Part shown: piece by piece, positions 36,966-45,298 of the stretch | Layout: the number at the start of each line of letters is the position of its first letter | Position numbering within the stretch: position 1 is the first letter of the stretch | Origin: Hyphomicrobiales bacterium | GTDB lineage: Bacteria > Pseudomonadota > Alphaproteobacteria > Rhizobiales > Beijerinckiaceae | Direction of reading: 5' to 3' | NCBI GenBank assembly: GCA_947454055.1 | Contig: CANGIS010000011.1 | Coordinates: forward strand, 1 to 64,000 | Length of the DNA stretch: 64,000 nt | Program-made: the position numbers and the translations under genes | The notes under the pieces: model-generated | What the model saw: only the letters and a program-made list of their open reading frames with translations | Told to the model about the DNA's origin: nothing | Database searches by the model: none

Positions 36966-37661
36966 TCATTCCGAGAATCGATAGCCGACCCCGTATAGCG
37001 TCTCGATCATATCGAAATCATCATCAACTGCCTTGAATTTTTTCCGCAGCCGTTTGATGTGGCTGTCGATCGTCCGATCATCGACATAGACCTGATCATC
37101 ATAGGCGGCATCCATCAATGCATTGCGGCTTTTGACCACGCCGGGGCGCTGCGCCAAGGCCTGCAAGATCAGGAATTCTGTCACGGTGAGAATGACTTGC
37201 AGGCCCTTCCAGGTACAGGCATGGCGCTCGGTATCCATCCGCAGCGCGCCACGATCGAGCACTTTGGCTTCGCCTTCCTTGGCGGGGGGAGCGTCCTTTG
37301 CCCCGATCCGGCGCAACACGGCTTTCACCCTCTCGACCAGCAGACGCTGGGAAAACGGCTTCCGGATAAAATCGTCGGCGCCCATTTTGAGCCCGAACAA
37401 TTCGTCAATTTCCTCGTCTTTGGAGGTCAGGAAAATGACCGGAAGGTCCGATTTCTGCCGCAACCGGCGCAACAGTTCCATCCCGTCCATACGGGGCATT
37501 TTAATGTCGAAAATGGCCAAATCCGGCGGGGATTGCTTCAAACCTTCAAGCGCGGAGGCGCCGTCCGTATAGGTTTGGACACGATAGCCTTCCGATTCCA
37601 GGGCAATGGAAACGGAGGTCAGAATGTTGCGGTCGTCGTCGACAAGGGCGATGGTTGGCAT
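36966..37661 (-). CDS. chvI: Response regulator ChvI
   Basis: The 231-residue OmpR/PhoB-type regulator has a receiver domain (acidic pair DDD at 8-10, phospho-acceptor Asp52 in [10 protein letters not shown], Lys near 105 in RKPFS) and a C-terminal winged helix ([21 protein letters not shown]). It heads the chvI-chvG-hprK-EIIA-ptsH-ahcY cluster on the minus strand. It starts at an ATG at 37661, with GC-rich sequence upstream. Confidence 0.96.
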   Translation of the reverse strand: MPTIALVDDDRNILTSVSIALESEGYRVQTYTDGASALEGLKQSPPDLAIFDIKMPRMDGMELLRRLRQKSDLPVIFLTSKDEEIDELFGLKMGADDFIRKPFSQRLLVERVKAVLRRIGAKDAPPAKEGEAKVLDRGALRMDTERHACTWKGLQVILTVTEFLILQALAQRPGVVKSRNALMDAAYDDQVYVDDRTIDSHIKRLRKKFKAVDDDFDMIETLYGVGYRFSE

Positions 37662-37804
37662 GGGCCTCGGCTCCGGAGTTTGTGGGGCATTCTAACGGCA
37701 AACTATAGAACATAGCGAGGCCAAATTGTGGCAGCGCTGACGCTTGGCCGTCGAAGCCGTTGAAATGTCTTGACGGGGGAGGGGCATTTTGTGTCAGTCA
37801 TCCT

Positions 37805-38287
37805 ATGGCTGAGTCCTTTGATCCTGTTCAATCTGCCAATGAGACGGCGCGGGAAACCGCACGCCATTTGCTCAAAGAGTCGCGTTTCGGCATGCTCGCA
37901 ACGCTGGACGAGAAGGGCTATCCCTTTGCCAGCCTTATCAGTTTTTGTCTGGATCGGTCGTTTGCCCCGTTTTTGCTGGTTTCGCGGCTATCAGCCCACA
38001 CCAAGCACCTCCTGGCCGATCCGCGCTGCTCGCTGTTGCTGGGAGAACCCGGAAAAGGCGATCCTCTGGCCCATCCAAGAATAACCATCCAATGTAGCGC
38101 TATGCCTTTGGCCAAAGACAGCGATGAAACCATTATTTTACGTACGCTGTTCTTGAGCAGGCACCCCAAGGCGGCGCTTTATATTGATTTTCCCGACTTC
38201 CTTTTCCTTCGCTTAACGATCAGCGAGGCCCATCTTAATGGCGGTTTTGGCAAGGCTTATCGCCTCAAACCGGAGGATTTGAGATAG
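37805..38287 (+). CDS. HugZ/pyridoxamine 5'-phosphate oxidase-like split-barrel protein
   Basis: The 160-residue FMN-binding split-barrel protein has the family pattern RFGMLATLDEKGYPFASLISF and SRLSAHTKHLLADPRCSLLLG. It resembles HugZ-type haem-utilisation or general FMN-linked oxidoreductases. The C-terminal domain of full HugZ (haem-binding) is absent, so a haem oxygenase role is uncertain. The ATG at 37805 is preferred over an in-frame start 45 bases earlier because it begins at the domain. It is a single gene, divergent from chvI. Confidence 0.8.
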   Translation: MAESFDPVQSANETARETARHLLKESRFGMLATLDEKGYPFASLISFCLDRSFAPFLLVSRLSAHTKHLLADPRCSLLLGEPGKGDPLAHPRITIQCSAMPLAKDSDETIILRTLFLSRHPKAALYIDFPDFLFLRLTISEAHLNGGFGKAYRLKPEDLR

Positions 38288-38353
38288 ATAAGGCCAGTGG
38301 TCGGGCTCGATAAGGCCAGTGGGTGAGGTCAAGAGAGCCAGTGGCCCCGCTTA

Positions 38354-39853
38354 TCAGATCGATTGATTGTACGCGCCGACCTCGGGACTCAGGCGTATCA
38401 GGGCGTCGATGGCCGAAAACATCTCGCGCATCCGCGCTTCCGATACCGGACTCTCGCAGACAACGACAAGCTCGGGCTTGTTGGACGAAGCGCGAACCAG
38501 TCCCCACGTACCGTCGGCCGCTGTGACACGGATCCCATTGACGGTGACAATATCACGAATGGCCTGACCCGCAAAATTCAATCCCGATTTGCCCATCGCT
38601 TGAATATCGGCGGTAACGCGTTCGACCACGCCATACTTCACCTCGTCGTCACAGTGCGGGGACATGGTAGGTGTGCCCCATGTTTTAGGTAAGGCACGAT
38701 AGAGATCAGCCATTGTCTTGTCGGGGTTGCGCTCGAGCATATCGAGAACGGCGATGGCGGTGACGAGACCGTCATCATAGCCGCGACCGACGGGAGCGTT
38801 GAAGAAGAAGTGGCCGGATTTTTCAAAACCTGCCAAGGCGCCCAGATCGCTGACCCGACGCTTGATATAGGAGTGGCCCGTTTTCCAGTAATCCGCCTTC
38901 ACCCCATTTTCGATGAGGACGGGATCGGTGGCAAACAGGCCGGTCGATTTCACATCCACCACGAAGGTGGCGCCATGGTGCAGGCCGGACAGATCGCGTG
39001 CCAGCATCACGCCGATTTTATCGGCAAAAATCTCGTTGCCTTCATCGTCCACCACGCCGCAGCGGTCGCCATCGCCGTCAAAGCCCAAAGCGACATCGGC
39101 TTTGTGCTCGTGCACCGCATGCGCCATCGCGTGCAGCATTTCCATATCTTCGGGGTTCGGATTGTAACGCGGGAAGGTGTAATCGAGTTCCGCATCCATC
39201 GGGATCACTTCAACACCGAGCTTTTCCAGAATGCCCGGCGCAAAGGCGCCTGCGGTGCCATTGCCGCAGGCGGCGATGACTTTCATCTTGCGGGTATAGG
39301 GTTTGCGGGTGGTCAGATCGGCGATGTAGCGATCGGCGAAGTTCTCGACATAGCGATAGGCGCCGCCCTCCGCCAGCTTGCCGCGGCCTTCAAGCACGAT
39401 CGCTTTCAAGCGGTTCATCTCGTCGGGGCCAAAGGTGACGGGGCGTTGCGCGCCCATTTTTACACCCGTCCAACCATTATCATTATGCGAGGCGGTGACC
39501 ATGGCAACGCAAGGCACGTCCAATTCGAATTGGGCGAAATAGGCCATTGGCGACATGGCCAATCCGATATCGTGCACCACGCAGCCCGAGGCCATCAAGC
39601 CGTTCATCAGCGCCATTTTGATCGACGACGAATAGGCGCGGTAATCATGCCCCGTGACGATCTCGGGCTTGACGCCCATTTCACGGATCAGCGTGCCAAG
39701 GCCCAAGCCCAGCGCCTGTATCCCCATGAGGTTGATCTCTTTTTCAAACAACCAGCGGGCATCATATTCGCGGAAGCCGGTCGGCTTGACGAGAGGCAAC
39801 ATCTCGTAACCAAGCGTGTTGGGGAGAAGGGCGGATACGGGCTTCGGGAACAT
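38354..39853 (-). CDS. Phosphomannomutase/phosphoglucomutase
   Basis: The 499-residue alpha-D-phosphohexomutase has its phosphoserine loop in TASHNDNGWTG (the usual form is TASHNP), a metal loop GFDGDGDRCGVVD and the sugar-binding loop EKSGHFFF. A C-terminal phosphate-binding RASSNKPELVV completes the site. It interconverts hexose 6- and 1-phosphates for polysaccharide or LPS precursors. The start is ATG 39853; a longer frame to 40033 lacks family sequence. It is a single gene, with the aspartic protease gene upstream on the same strand. Confidence 0.92.
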   Translation of the reverse strand: MFPKPVSALLPNTLGYEMLPLVKPTGFREYDARWLFEKEINLMGIQALGLGLGTLIREMGVKPEIVTGHDYRAYSSSIKMALMNGLMASGCVVHDIGLAMSPMAYFAQFELDVPCVAMVTASHNDNGWTGVKMGAQRPVTFGPDEMNRLKAIVLEGRGKLAEGGAYRYVENFADRYIADLTTRKPYTRKMKVIAACGNGTAGAFAPGILEKLGVEVIPMDAELDYTFPRYNPNPEDMEMLHAMAHAVHEHKADVALGFDGDGDRCGVVDDEGNEIFADKIGVMLARDLSGLHHGATFVVDVKSTGLFATDPVLIENGVKADYWKTGHSYIKRRVSDLGALAGFEKSGHFFFNAPVGRGYDDGLVTAIAVLDMLERNPDKTMADLYRALPKTWGTPTMSPHCDDEVKYGVVERVTADIQAMGKSGLNFAGQAIRDIVTVNGIRVTAADGTWGLVRASSNKPELVVVCESPVSEARMREMFSAIDALIRLSPEVGAYNQSI

Positions 39854-39966
39854 AGGGGATTCCGTTGATGGGGTAAGGCTGAAACGCTCACCACGTTCTT
39901 TCACCCAGCCCCACCGTCGCGTCAAGGAAGGAATGTTACCTAAACCTTGGCTGGACGGTTTTGGCT

Positions 39967-40533
39967 TTAACGCGCGTTCTTCAGGATCAGATCGCCTGCA
40001 ACAACCGAGAAGCCTTGCGCCAGCCGCCCCCAAGAACTCCGCCCCAAAAGGCTGGTGTGCAAGGTTGCCGGTGGCAGAATATAAGCCTCGACATTGTTCT
40101 GGACGGTTCCTTCCAGGGTGAAGTCGGAGATTACAATGCCTGCCGCCATGACGACGCCGCTGGCGGTTTCGATCCGCCTGTTAAACGCCCCCCGGGCAGG
40201 GGTTAAACCCGCCCGCGCGGCATCCTCAAAGCTCAGGGCGACGACACTGGCGCCCGTATCGAACACCATGGGGATGGGTACGCCATTGATTGCCGCGGCT
40301 ACGATAAAATTGCCGTGACGATCGGGCGGGATCGTCACCGTTTCCTGCCCTTCATCCCGAGGGACGCGGTTGGCCGGTAAAGGGAGCAGCTTCTGCGCCT
40401 CGGAAAGCACAAGATAACGCGCCGACTGCGAGGGGGAGACGATATAAAGCCCGCCTGCCGCTATGGCTGCCATCGCCACCGGAAGGAGCGAGGAAGCATT
40501 CGTCATCCACCGTTTCGAGATCAAAGCCGGCAT
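39967..40533 (-). CDS. Membrane-anchored retropepsin-like aspartic protease (TIGR02281 type)
   Basis: The 188-residue protein has an N-terminal membrane segment (~17-35) and a single aspartic-protease domain with the catalytic triad VFDTGAS (Asp92). A late hydrophobic LLGRSSWGR matches the second signature. It belongs to the proteobacterial clan AA protease family with one active Asp per chain, acting as a dimer. Start: ATG 40533 with GGA upstream rather than TTG 40545. The substrate is unknown. It is divergent from nothing nearby and lies 113 bases upstream of the phosphohexomutase gene. Confidence 0.86.
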   Translation of the reverse strand: MPALISKRWMTNASSLLPVAMAAIAAGGLYIVSPSQSARYLVLSEAQKLLPLPANRVPRDEGQETVTIPPDRHGNFIVAAAINGVPIPMVFDTGASVVALSFEDAARAGLTPARGAFNRRIETASGVVMAAGIVISDFTLEGTVQNNVEAYILPPATLHTSLLGRSSWGRLAQGFSVVAGDLILKNAR

Positions 40534-40666
40534 GAAAACATCCAAATAATATCACATTGGGCAAGATGGAGGATTATTTCGATCCTATAACTTACCTTGC
40601 GTTATGTATAGGGCAAGATTTTTCAAAAACCGGACAATTTGAGTTAAAATGTGCTGTTTATCGCGC

Positions 40667-41566
40667 TCAGGCGCCTAATTTGGCTTCAATTTCAACTTTA
40701 GATGGGAGGCTGGGTTGTGCGCCGTGGATTGTGCAGGCAAGGCTGCCTGCTGCGACGCCACGGGTGAGCGCGCCGGTGAAGCCGAAGCCTTGATCCAGCG
40801 CTGCGGCAAAGGCGCCACAAAAGGCATCGCCCGCTGCGGTGGTATCCATCACATCGACGGCGAAAGCGGGAACATGACGGCGAACGCCATCGGTCCACCC
40901 GACCGCCCCCTCGGCCCCGAGGGTAACGATGCAGGCGATGTTTCGAGCGGCGGCGATGTCGCGGGCAGCGGTTTCGGCATCGGTGGCCGACAGGCCGAAG
41001 CCTTCTGCAACCACGATGGCTTCATGCTCGTTGACCAGCACAAGGTCGATTGCTTTGGCCAATTCATCCGACACAATTCCGGCGGGTGCCACATTCAGCA
41101 AGACGCGGGCACCTTTCGACTTGGCGAAACGGGCGGCTGCGAGCAATTCGGCTTCGGGCACTTCGCGCTGCATCAGCAGCGTATCTTTCGGCCCCAAAGC
41201 GATGCTTTCAAGCGATGCGGCGCTGGCAAAGGCGTTGGCACCGGAGGCTACCGTGATGGCGTTTTCGCCCCGTTCATCGACGGTGATAAAGGCCGCCCCG
41301 GTGGGCGCTTTGACACGGGCCATGGCGCGAAGATCGACGCCGGCCTCGACCAGGAGACCAAGGCCGATGGCCGCAAACGGATCATCACCCACCGCACCCG
41401 CCATCAGCACTTCGGCGCCGGCGCGGCGGGCGGCCAGCGCCTGATTGGCGCCTTTACCGCCGGGGATCACGTCATAGTTCGGCCCCAGCACGGTTTCCCC
41501 CGGATGCGGAATGGTTTTGACGCGGGTAACGAAATCGACATTCACAGAACCAAAGACAACGATCAT
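40667..41566 (-). CDS. rbsK: Ribokinase
   Basis: The 299-residue PfkB-family sugar kinase has the N-terminal substrate motif GGKGANQALAARRAGAEV and the C-terminal catalytic signature DTTAAGDAFCGAFA, whose Asp is the base. Ribokinase phosphorylates D-ribose at O5. No ribose transporter is encoded nearby. It is the last gene of the dgoK-dgoA-rbsK set, overlapping the aldolase gene by four bases, so a related sugar substrate rather than ribose is possible. Confidence 0.88.
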   Translation of the reverse strand: MIVVFGSVNVDFVTRVKTIPHPGETVLGPNYDVIPGGKGANQALAARRAGAEVLMAGAVGDDPFAAIGLGLLVEAGVDLRAMARVKAPTGAAFITVDERGENAITVASGANAFASAASLESIALGPKDTLLMQREVPEAELLAAARFAKSKGARVLLNVAPAGIVSDELAKAIDLVLVNEHEAIVVAEGFGLSATDAETAARDIAAARNIACIVTLGAEGAVGWTDGVRRHVPAFAVDVMDTTAAGDAFCGAFAAALDQGFGFTGALTRGVAAGSLACTIHGAQPSLPSKVEIEAKLGA

Positions 41567-42201
41567 GGGCGGCTCGCTTGATAGGCGGTGATGAAACGGG
41601 TGGCGCGGCGGCCGACTTCGTCGGGCGCGGTGCGGGGCGCGTAAAGGGTGGAGCCGATGCCATAACCCGCAAGCGGGGAGGCGGCATAGGATGCAAAACT
41701 CGCTTCCGATACGCCGCCGACCAGCACCATGCGCGAGCCTTTGGGCAGGATGGCGTTGAGGGCTTTGACGCCGGCCGGTGTGATCATTTCGCCGGGGAAA
41801 ATTTTGAGGATGTCGGCACCCGCATCAAGCGCGGTGATCGCTTCTGTCGGCGTGAGAAAGCCGGGTGCTGCGACAAGGCCCAGAGATTTCGTGTGGGCGA
41901 TGACCTCGGGATTGGAGTTGGGCGAAACAACCAGCGTGCCGCCGGATTGTTCGACGCGATCAACATCGGTGCGGCGATAGACGGTTCCCGCTCCCACCAC
42001 CGCGCGGCCCGACAGGGCTTTAGCGAGTTTGGCGATGCTGTCGAAGGGCTCGGGCGAATTGAGCGGCACTTCCAAGATCGTGATGCCCGCCTCAACCAGC
42101 GCTTCGCCGACGGCCACCGCCTCATCCGGATGAATCCCGCGTAGAATGGCAATCAGCGGGCAACAGGCAAAGGCGTGGTTGAAATGCTCGATCGGCGACA
42201 T
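41563..42201 (-). CDS. dgoA: 2-dehydro-3-deoxy-6-phosphogalactonate aldolase
   Basis: The 212-residue class I aldolase of the KDPG/KDPGal family has the Schiff-base Lys in ADILKIFPGE and the early Glu in EVPLNSPEP. FLTPTEAITALDAG and GGVSEASFASY are closer to the galactose (KDPGal) branch than to Eda. It cleaves KDPGal to pyruvate and glyceraldehyde 3-phosphate. It lies three bases after the kinase gene and overlaps rbsK. Confidence 0.88.
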   Translation of the reverse strand: MSPIEHFNHAFACCPLIAILRGIHPDEAVAVGEALVEAGITILEVPLNSPEPFDSIAKLAKALSGRAVVGAGTVYRRTDVDRVEQSGGTLVVSPNSNPEVIAHTKSLGLVAAPGFLTPTEAITALDAGADILKIFPGEMITPAGVKALNAILPKGSRMVLVGGVSEASFASYAASPLAGYGIGSTLYAPRTAPDEVGRRATRFITAYQASRP

Positions 42202-42204
42202 GGG

Positions 42205-43113
42205 TTAGGCCTTTATTGTGGAGGTGCTCGCGTCGAGCAACCGCGCCAGACCGGCGGTGAAACAGCCTTCTGTTGCCAAAGTGCAGCTCCGTTTTCCGCG
42301 GGCGGCGAGTGCCCTTGTGTAGGCGGCGGCGATGTCCCCTTCGGCGATCAAAACGATTTCGCCATCCGTTTGCGCCAGCCCCAGCCCCGCATCGACTTCC
42401 GATCCGATCAGGAGACCCGATAGGAAGGGCGCTACCGCGTGCCCGCTCATATCGCCGAGCAATACCGAGGTGCGGGCGGCAAAGGCCTGATGCGTTAATC
42501 CGCCTGACCGTTGGGCGGCCGCCAAGCCGCGATCAAAGCCCGACGGGTCATCGGGTTCCTCGCGGAGTTTGCCCAAAATCGTGTGGCCCAACAGCGTGGC
42601 GTAGAACTCGCCCGTCATGAAACTCGCAAAGCCGGTGATGTCGCCGTTAGTGATCTGCACCCATTTGGAATGGGTGCCCGGCAGGATGACAATGCCGTTC
42701 TCGATCCCCGCGCCGAGCGCCAGCGTTTCCTCGCCGCGCATAACATCGGGCGCGCCTGTCGCGTCGCGGGTCGAGAGGCCCGGAACGATCCGCGCCATTC
42801 GCCCATTGCCGATATCAACGGCAAGCATGGCGTCTGCGAGATCACGCGCGGTGGCGGGCGTTTGGCGATAGGTGGCTTCGACCCAGCCATTGCGGCTTCC
42901 CACCATGCCCGCCATGATGACGGGAAGATCGGGATGCCGTGCCAGCCACATGCCGCAGCGAATGACGAGTACCGCCGGAAACCCGCCCGGTTTGACCGCC
43001 ATAATGCCGTCATCGGAGGCGACATGCTCCAGCACCGTCCCCGCGCTATCCAACAGATAGGCGCGGAAACGGGTGGTGCCCCAATCAATGGCGAGCAGCG
43101 CGGGTGCGGTCAT
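42205..43113 (-). CDS. dgoK: 2-dehydro-3-deoxygalactonokinase
   Basis: The 302-residue sugar acid kinase has an N-terminal phosphate-binding IDWGTTRFRAYLLD and the GTHSKWVQI and FMTGEFYATL motifs of DgoK. It phosphorylates KDGal for the following aldolase. It is followed by dgoA after three bases and preceded by an SDR dehydrogenase gene ten bases upstream, giving a sugar-oxidation gene set. Confidence 0.88.
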   Translation of the reverse strand: MTAPALLAIDWGTTRFRAYLLDSAGTVLEHVASDDGIMAVKPGGFPAVLVIRCGMWLARHPDLPVIMAGMVGSRNGWVEATYRQTPATARDLADAMLAVDIGNGRMARIVPGLSTRDATGAPDVMRGEETLALGAGIENGIVILPGTHSKWVQITNGDITGFASFMTGEFYATLLGHTILGKLREEPDDPSGFDRGLAAAQRSGGLTHQAFAARTSVLLGDMSGHAVAPFLSGLLIGSEVDAGLGLAQTDGEIVLIAEGDIAAAYTRALAARGKRSCTLATEGCFTAGLARLLDASTSTIKA

Positions 43114-43122
43114 GATGCGAGC

Positions 43123-43893
43123 TTAGACCCAACCGCCATCAACCACATATTGCTGGTTGGTGCAGGCGCTGGCTTCATCGGATGCCATGAAGATGGTAAA
43201 TTTGGCGAGATCGGCGGGAACGAGTTTCCGCTTCAGGCACTGGCGGATCATCAATTCCTGCTCGCCTTCCGGCGTGAGCCAGAGCGTCTTTTGGCGTTCC
43301 GTCATGATCCAGCCCGGTGCAATCGCGTTGCAGCGGACATTGAACTGGCCGAAATCGCGGGCCAGCGAGCGGGTGAGGCCCAGAACCGCGGATTTGGCCG
43401 CCGTATAGGCCGCCATGCCGCCCTGGCCGACCATCCACGAGGTGGAGCCGAAATTGATGATGACGCCATCCATGGCCGCCTTCATATCGTCCATCACCGC
43501 CTGGGCGCAGAAGAACTGGTGCTTGAGATTGGTGGCAAACCGCTCGTCCCAATACTCGGAGGTGACGTCTTCCATCTTGTGGCGCTGGTCATGCGCGGCG
43601 TTGTTGATGAGCACCGTAATGGGGCCGATCGCCGAGCGGCAATTCTTTACCGCCGCCTGCAATGCAGGAATATTGGTGAGATCGCAGGGCTCGAAATGCA
43701 CGGTCCAGCCATTGGCGGCGCAATCGGCCACGACTTTTTTGCCGGCTTCGACATTGATGTCGATAAAGGAGACTTTGGCCTTTTGGCGGGCGAAATGGTG
43801 GACAATCGACTCGCCGATGCCGCTGCCGCCGCCGGTAATGAGAACGCCTTTGCCTTCCAGATCCGGATAGATGGCACCTTTGATGTCGGTCAT
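43123..43893 (-). CDS. SDR-family sugar 1-dehydrogenase-like protein
   Basis: The 256-residue classical short-chain dehydrogenase has NAD motif GGGSGIGESIV (~21-31), NNAAH, a Ser in NFGSTSWMV and the active YxxxK in YTAAK, and ends in VVDGGWV. From its place beside dgoK/dgoA it probably oxidises galactose, fucose or arabinose to the lactone; this is inferred. ATG 43893 has GGGAGA six bases upstream; a longer frame to 44235 overlaps the divergent aminotransferase and is not credible. It is the first gene of the operon. Confidence 0.85.
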   Translation of the reverse strand: MTDIKGAIYPDLEGKGVLITGGGSGIGESIVHHFARQKAKVSFIDINVEAGKKVVADCAANGWTVHFEPCDLTNIPALQAAVKNCRSAIGPITVLINNAAHDQRHKMEDVTSEYWDERFATNLKHQFFCAQAVMDDMKAAMDGVIINFGSTSWMVGQGGMAAYTAAKSAVLGLTRSLARDFGQFNVRCNAIAPGWIMTERQKTLWLTPEGEQELMIRQCLKRKLVPADLAKFTIFMASDEASACTNQQYVVDGGWV

Positions 43894-44023
43894 GGTCTTC
43901 TCCCTGTGTGATCTTGTCTGCCGTGTTACCTCTTGATCGCATGGCAGCGTGGGCTGTGTCCAGATTGCGCCTGAGCATAGCAGCCATTGAAGCGCGTGGC
44001 GGGACGCTTTATTGTCGCGGCCT

Positions 44024-45169
44024 ATGAACCCGATTTTTGCCCAACTCCAGACCTCCGTTTTTGAAACCATGTCGCGGCTCGCGCGTGAGACGGGCGCGAT
44101 CAATCTCGGCCAAGGCTTCCCCGATGGCCCCGGCCCGCGCGATGTGCTGGAGAAAGCCGCCGACGCGGTGATCAATGGCTGGAACCAATACCCGCCGATG
44201 CCGGGCTTGCCCGAACTCAGGCAGGCGGTGGCCACCCATTACGCGCAGCATCAGGGTGTGACGCTCGACTGGGAGCGCGAGGTGATGGTGACCTCGGGTG
44301 CCACCGAGGCGATTGCGGGCGCGTTGATGGCGCTGCTCACGCCTGGCGACGAGGTGATCCTGTTCCAGCCGATGTATGACGCCTATCTGCCGCTGGTGCT
44401 ACGCGCGGGCGGGGTGCCGAAATTCGTGGCGCTGCAGCCACCCCATTGGCGTTTTGACGAGGTGATGCTGGCACAGGCTTTTACGGATAAAACGCGGGTG
44501 GTGTTGTTGAACAATCCGATCAACCCGTCGGCCGTGGTGTTGCCGCGCGAGGACCTCGAACTGCTCGCTCGATATTGCGTGAAGCATGATGCGATTTTGC
44601 TGTCGGACGAAGTGTGGGAACATGTGATTTTTGACGGGCGCGAGCATGTCTCGGCCTTGTCGGTTCCGAGTTTGCGCGATCGCACGGTTAAGATTGGTTC
44701 GGCGGGCAAGATTTTCTCGCTTACGGGGTGGAAAGTGGGTTTTTCCTGCGCCGCGCCCGATCTCTTCCGCGTGCTGACCAAAGCGCATCAATATATCACC
44801 TTCACCACGCCGCCGAATTTGCAAACGGCGGTGGCCTATGGGCTTGGCAAGGACGAGGCGTATTTCAAGACGATGCGCGCCGATTTTACACGCAGTCGGG
44901 ATCGCTTCACCAAGGGCCTGGCGGATTTGGGCTTTGACGTCCTGCCGAGCCAAGGCAGCTATTTTGTCAATGTGAACATCGCGCCTCTGGGCGAAACCGA
45001 CGATGTCGAATTCTGCATGCGGCTTGTCAAAGAGCATGGCGTGGCAGCAATTCCGGTTTCGGCGTTTTATGCGGAAAATCCGGTGAAGACCGTGGTGCGC
45101 TTTTGCTTCGCCAAACGCGATGAGGTGCTGGATGGCGCGCTGGAGCGGCTGGCGGGGGTGAGGAAATAG
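44024..45169 (+). CDS. Class I/II pyridoxal-phosphate aminotransferase
   Basis: The 381-residue fold-type I aminotransferase is close to the kynurenine/methionine aminotransferase group. It has INLGQGFPDGPGP near the start, TSGATEAIAG, NNPINPSA, the PLP Lys in SAGKIFSLTGWKVGF and the C-terminal Arg in VVRFCFAKRDE. It probably moves amino groups from aromatic or sulfur amino acids to 2-oxo acids. ATG 44024 is used rather than the TTG 12 bases earlier. It is divergent from the SDR gene (130 bases apart). Confidence 0.87.
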   Translation: MNPIFAQLQTSVFETMSRLARETGAINLGQGFPDGPGPRDVLEKAADAVINGWNQYPPMPGLPELRQAVATHYAQHQGVTLDWEREVMVTSGATEAIAGALMALLTPGDEVILFQPMYDAYLPLVLRAGGVPKFVALQPPHWRFDEVMLAQAFTDKTRVVLLNNPINPSAVVLPREDLELLARYCVKHDAILLSDEVWEHVIFDGREHVSALSVPSLRDRTVKIGSAGKIFSLTGWKVGFSCAAPDLFRVLTKAHQYITFTTPPNLQTAVAYGLGKDEAYFKTMRADFTRSRDRFTKGLADLGFDVLPSQGSYFVNVNIAPLGETDDVEFCMRLVKEHGVAAIPVSAFYAENPVKTVVRFCFAKRDEVLDGALERLAGVRK

Positions 45170-45173
45170 TTTA

Positions 45174-45294
45174 CGTCCTTCCGAGCGATGATCGAAGCAA
45201 CCTAGCTAGCGATCAGGGGCTAAACGCGATGTTGCCACTGCGCTCTTTCTTTCACCGTCAACTGTGTTGCTTCGCTCATCGCCCGCAAGGACGG
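45174..45294. repeat. Palindromic intergenic repeat, copy 1
   Basis: A ~121-bp stretch with inverted ends (CGTCCTTCCGAGCGA at the left; TCGCCCGCAAGGACGG at the right). It shares a core with copy 2 at 59757: GTTGCCACTGCGCTCTTTCTT and flanking blocks. It sits between the aminotransferase and fumarase genes. It looks like a dispersed REP-like or miniature element; no transposase is present. Confidence 0.7.
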
Positions 45295-45298
45295 ATCG

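Noticed and set aside
38810-39868. Long plus-strand frame opposite the phosphohexomutase gene
   Set aside because: It is a reverse-frame shadow of a well-supported gene in GC-rich DNA; its translation shows no recognisable domain.
42511-43911. Long plus-strand frame opposite dgoK and the SDR gene
   Set aside because: It spans two real genes on the other strand, is low-complexity in sequence, and has no recognisable domain.
43894-44235. Upstream extension of the SDR gene on the minus strand
   Set aside because: It would overlap the divergent aminotransferase gene and adds no family sequence; the ATG at 43893 has a strong ribosome site.
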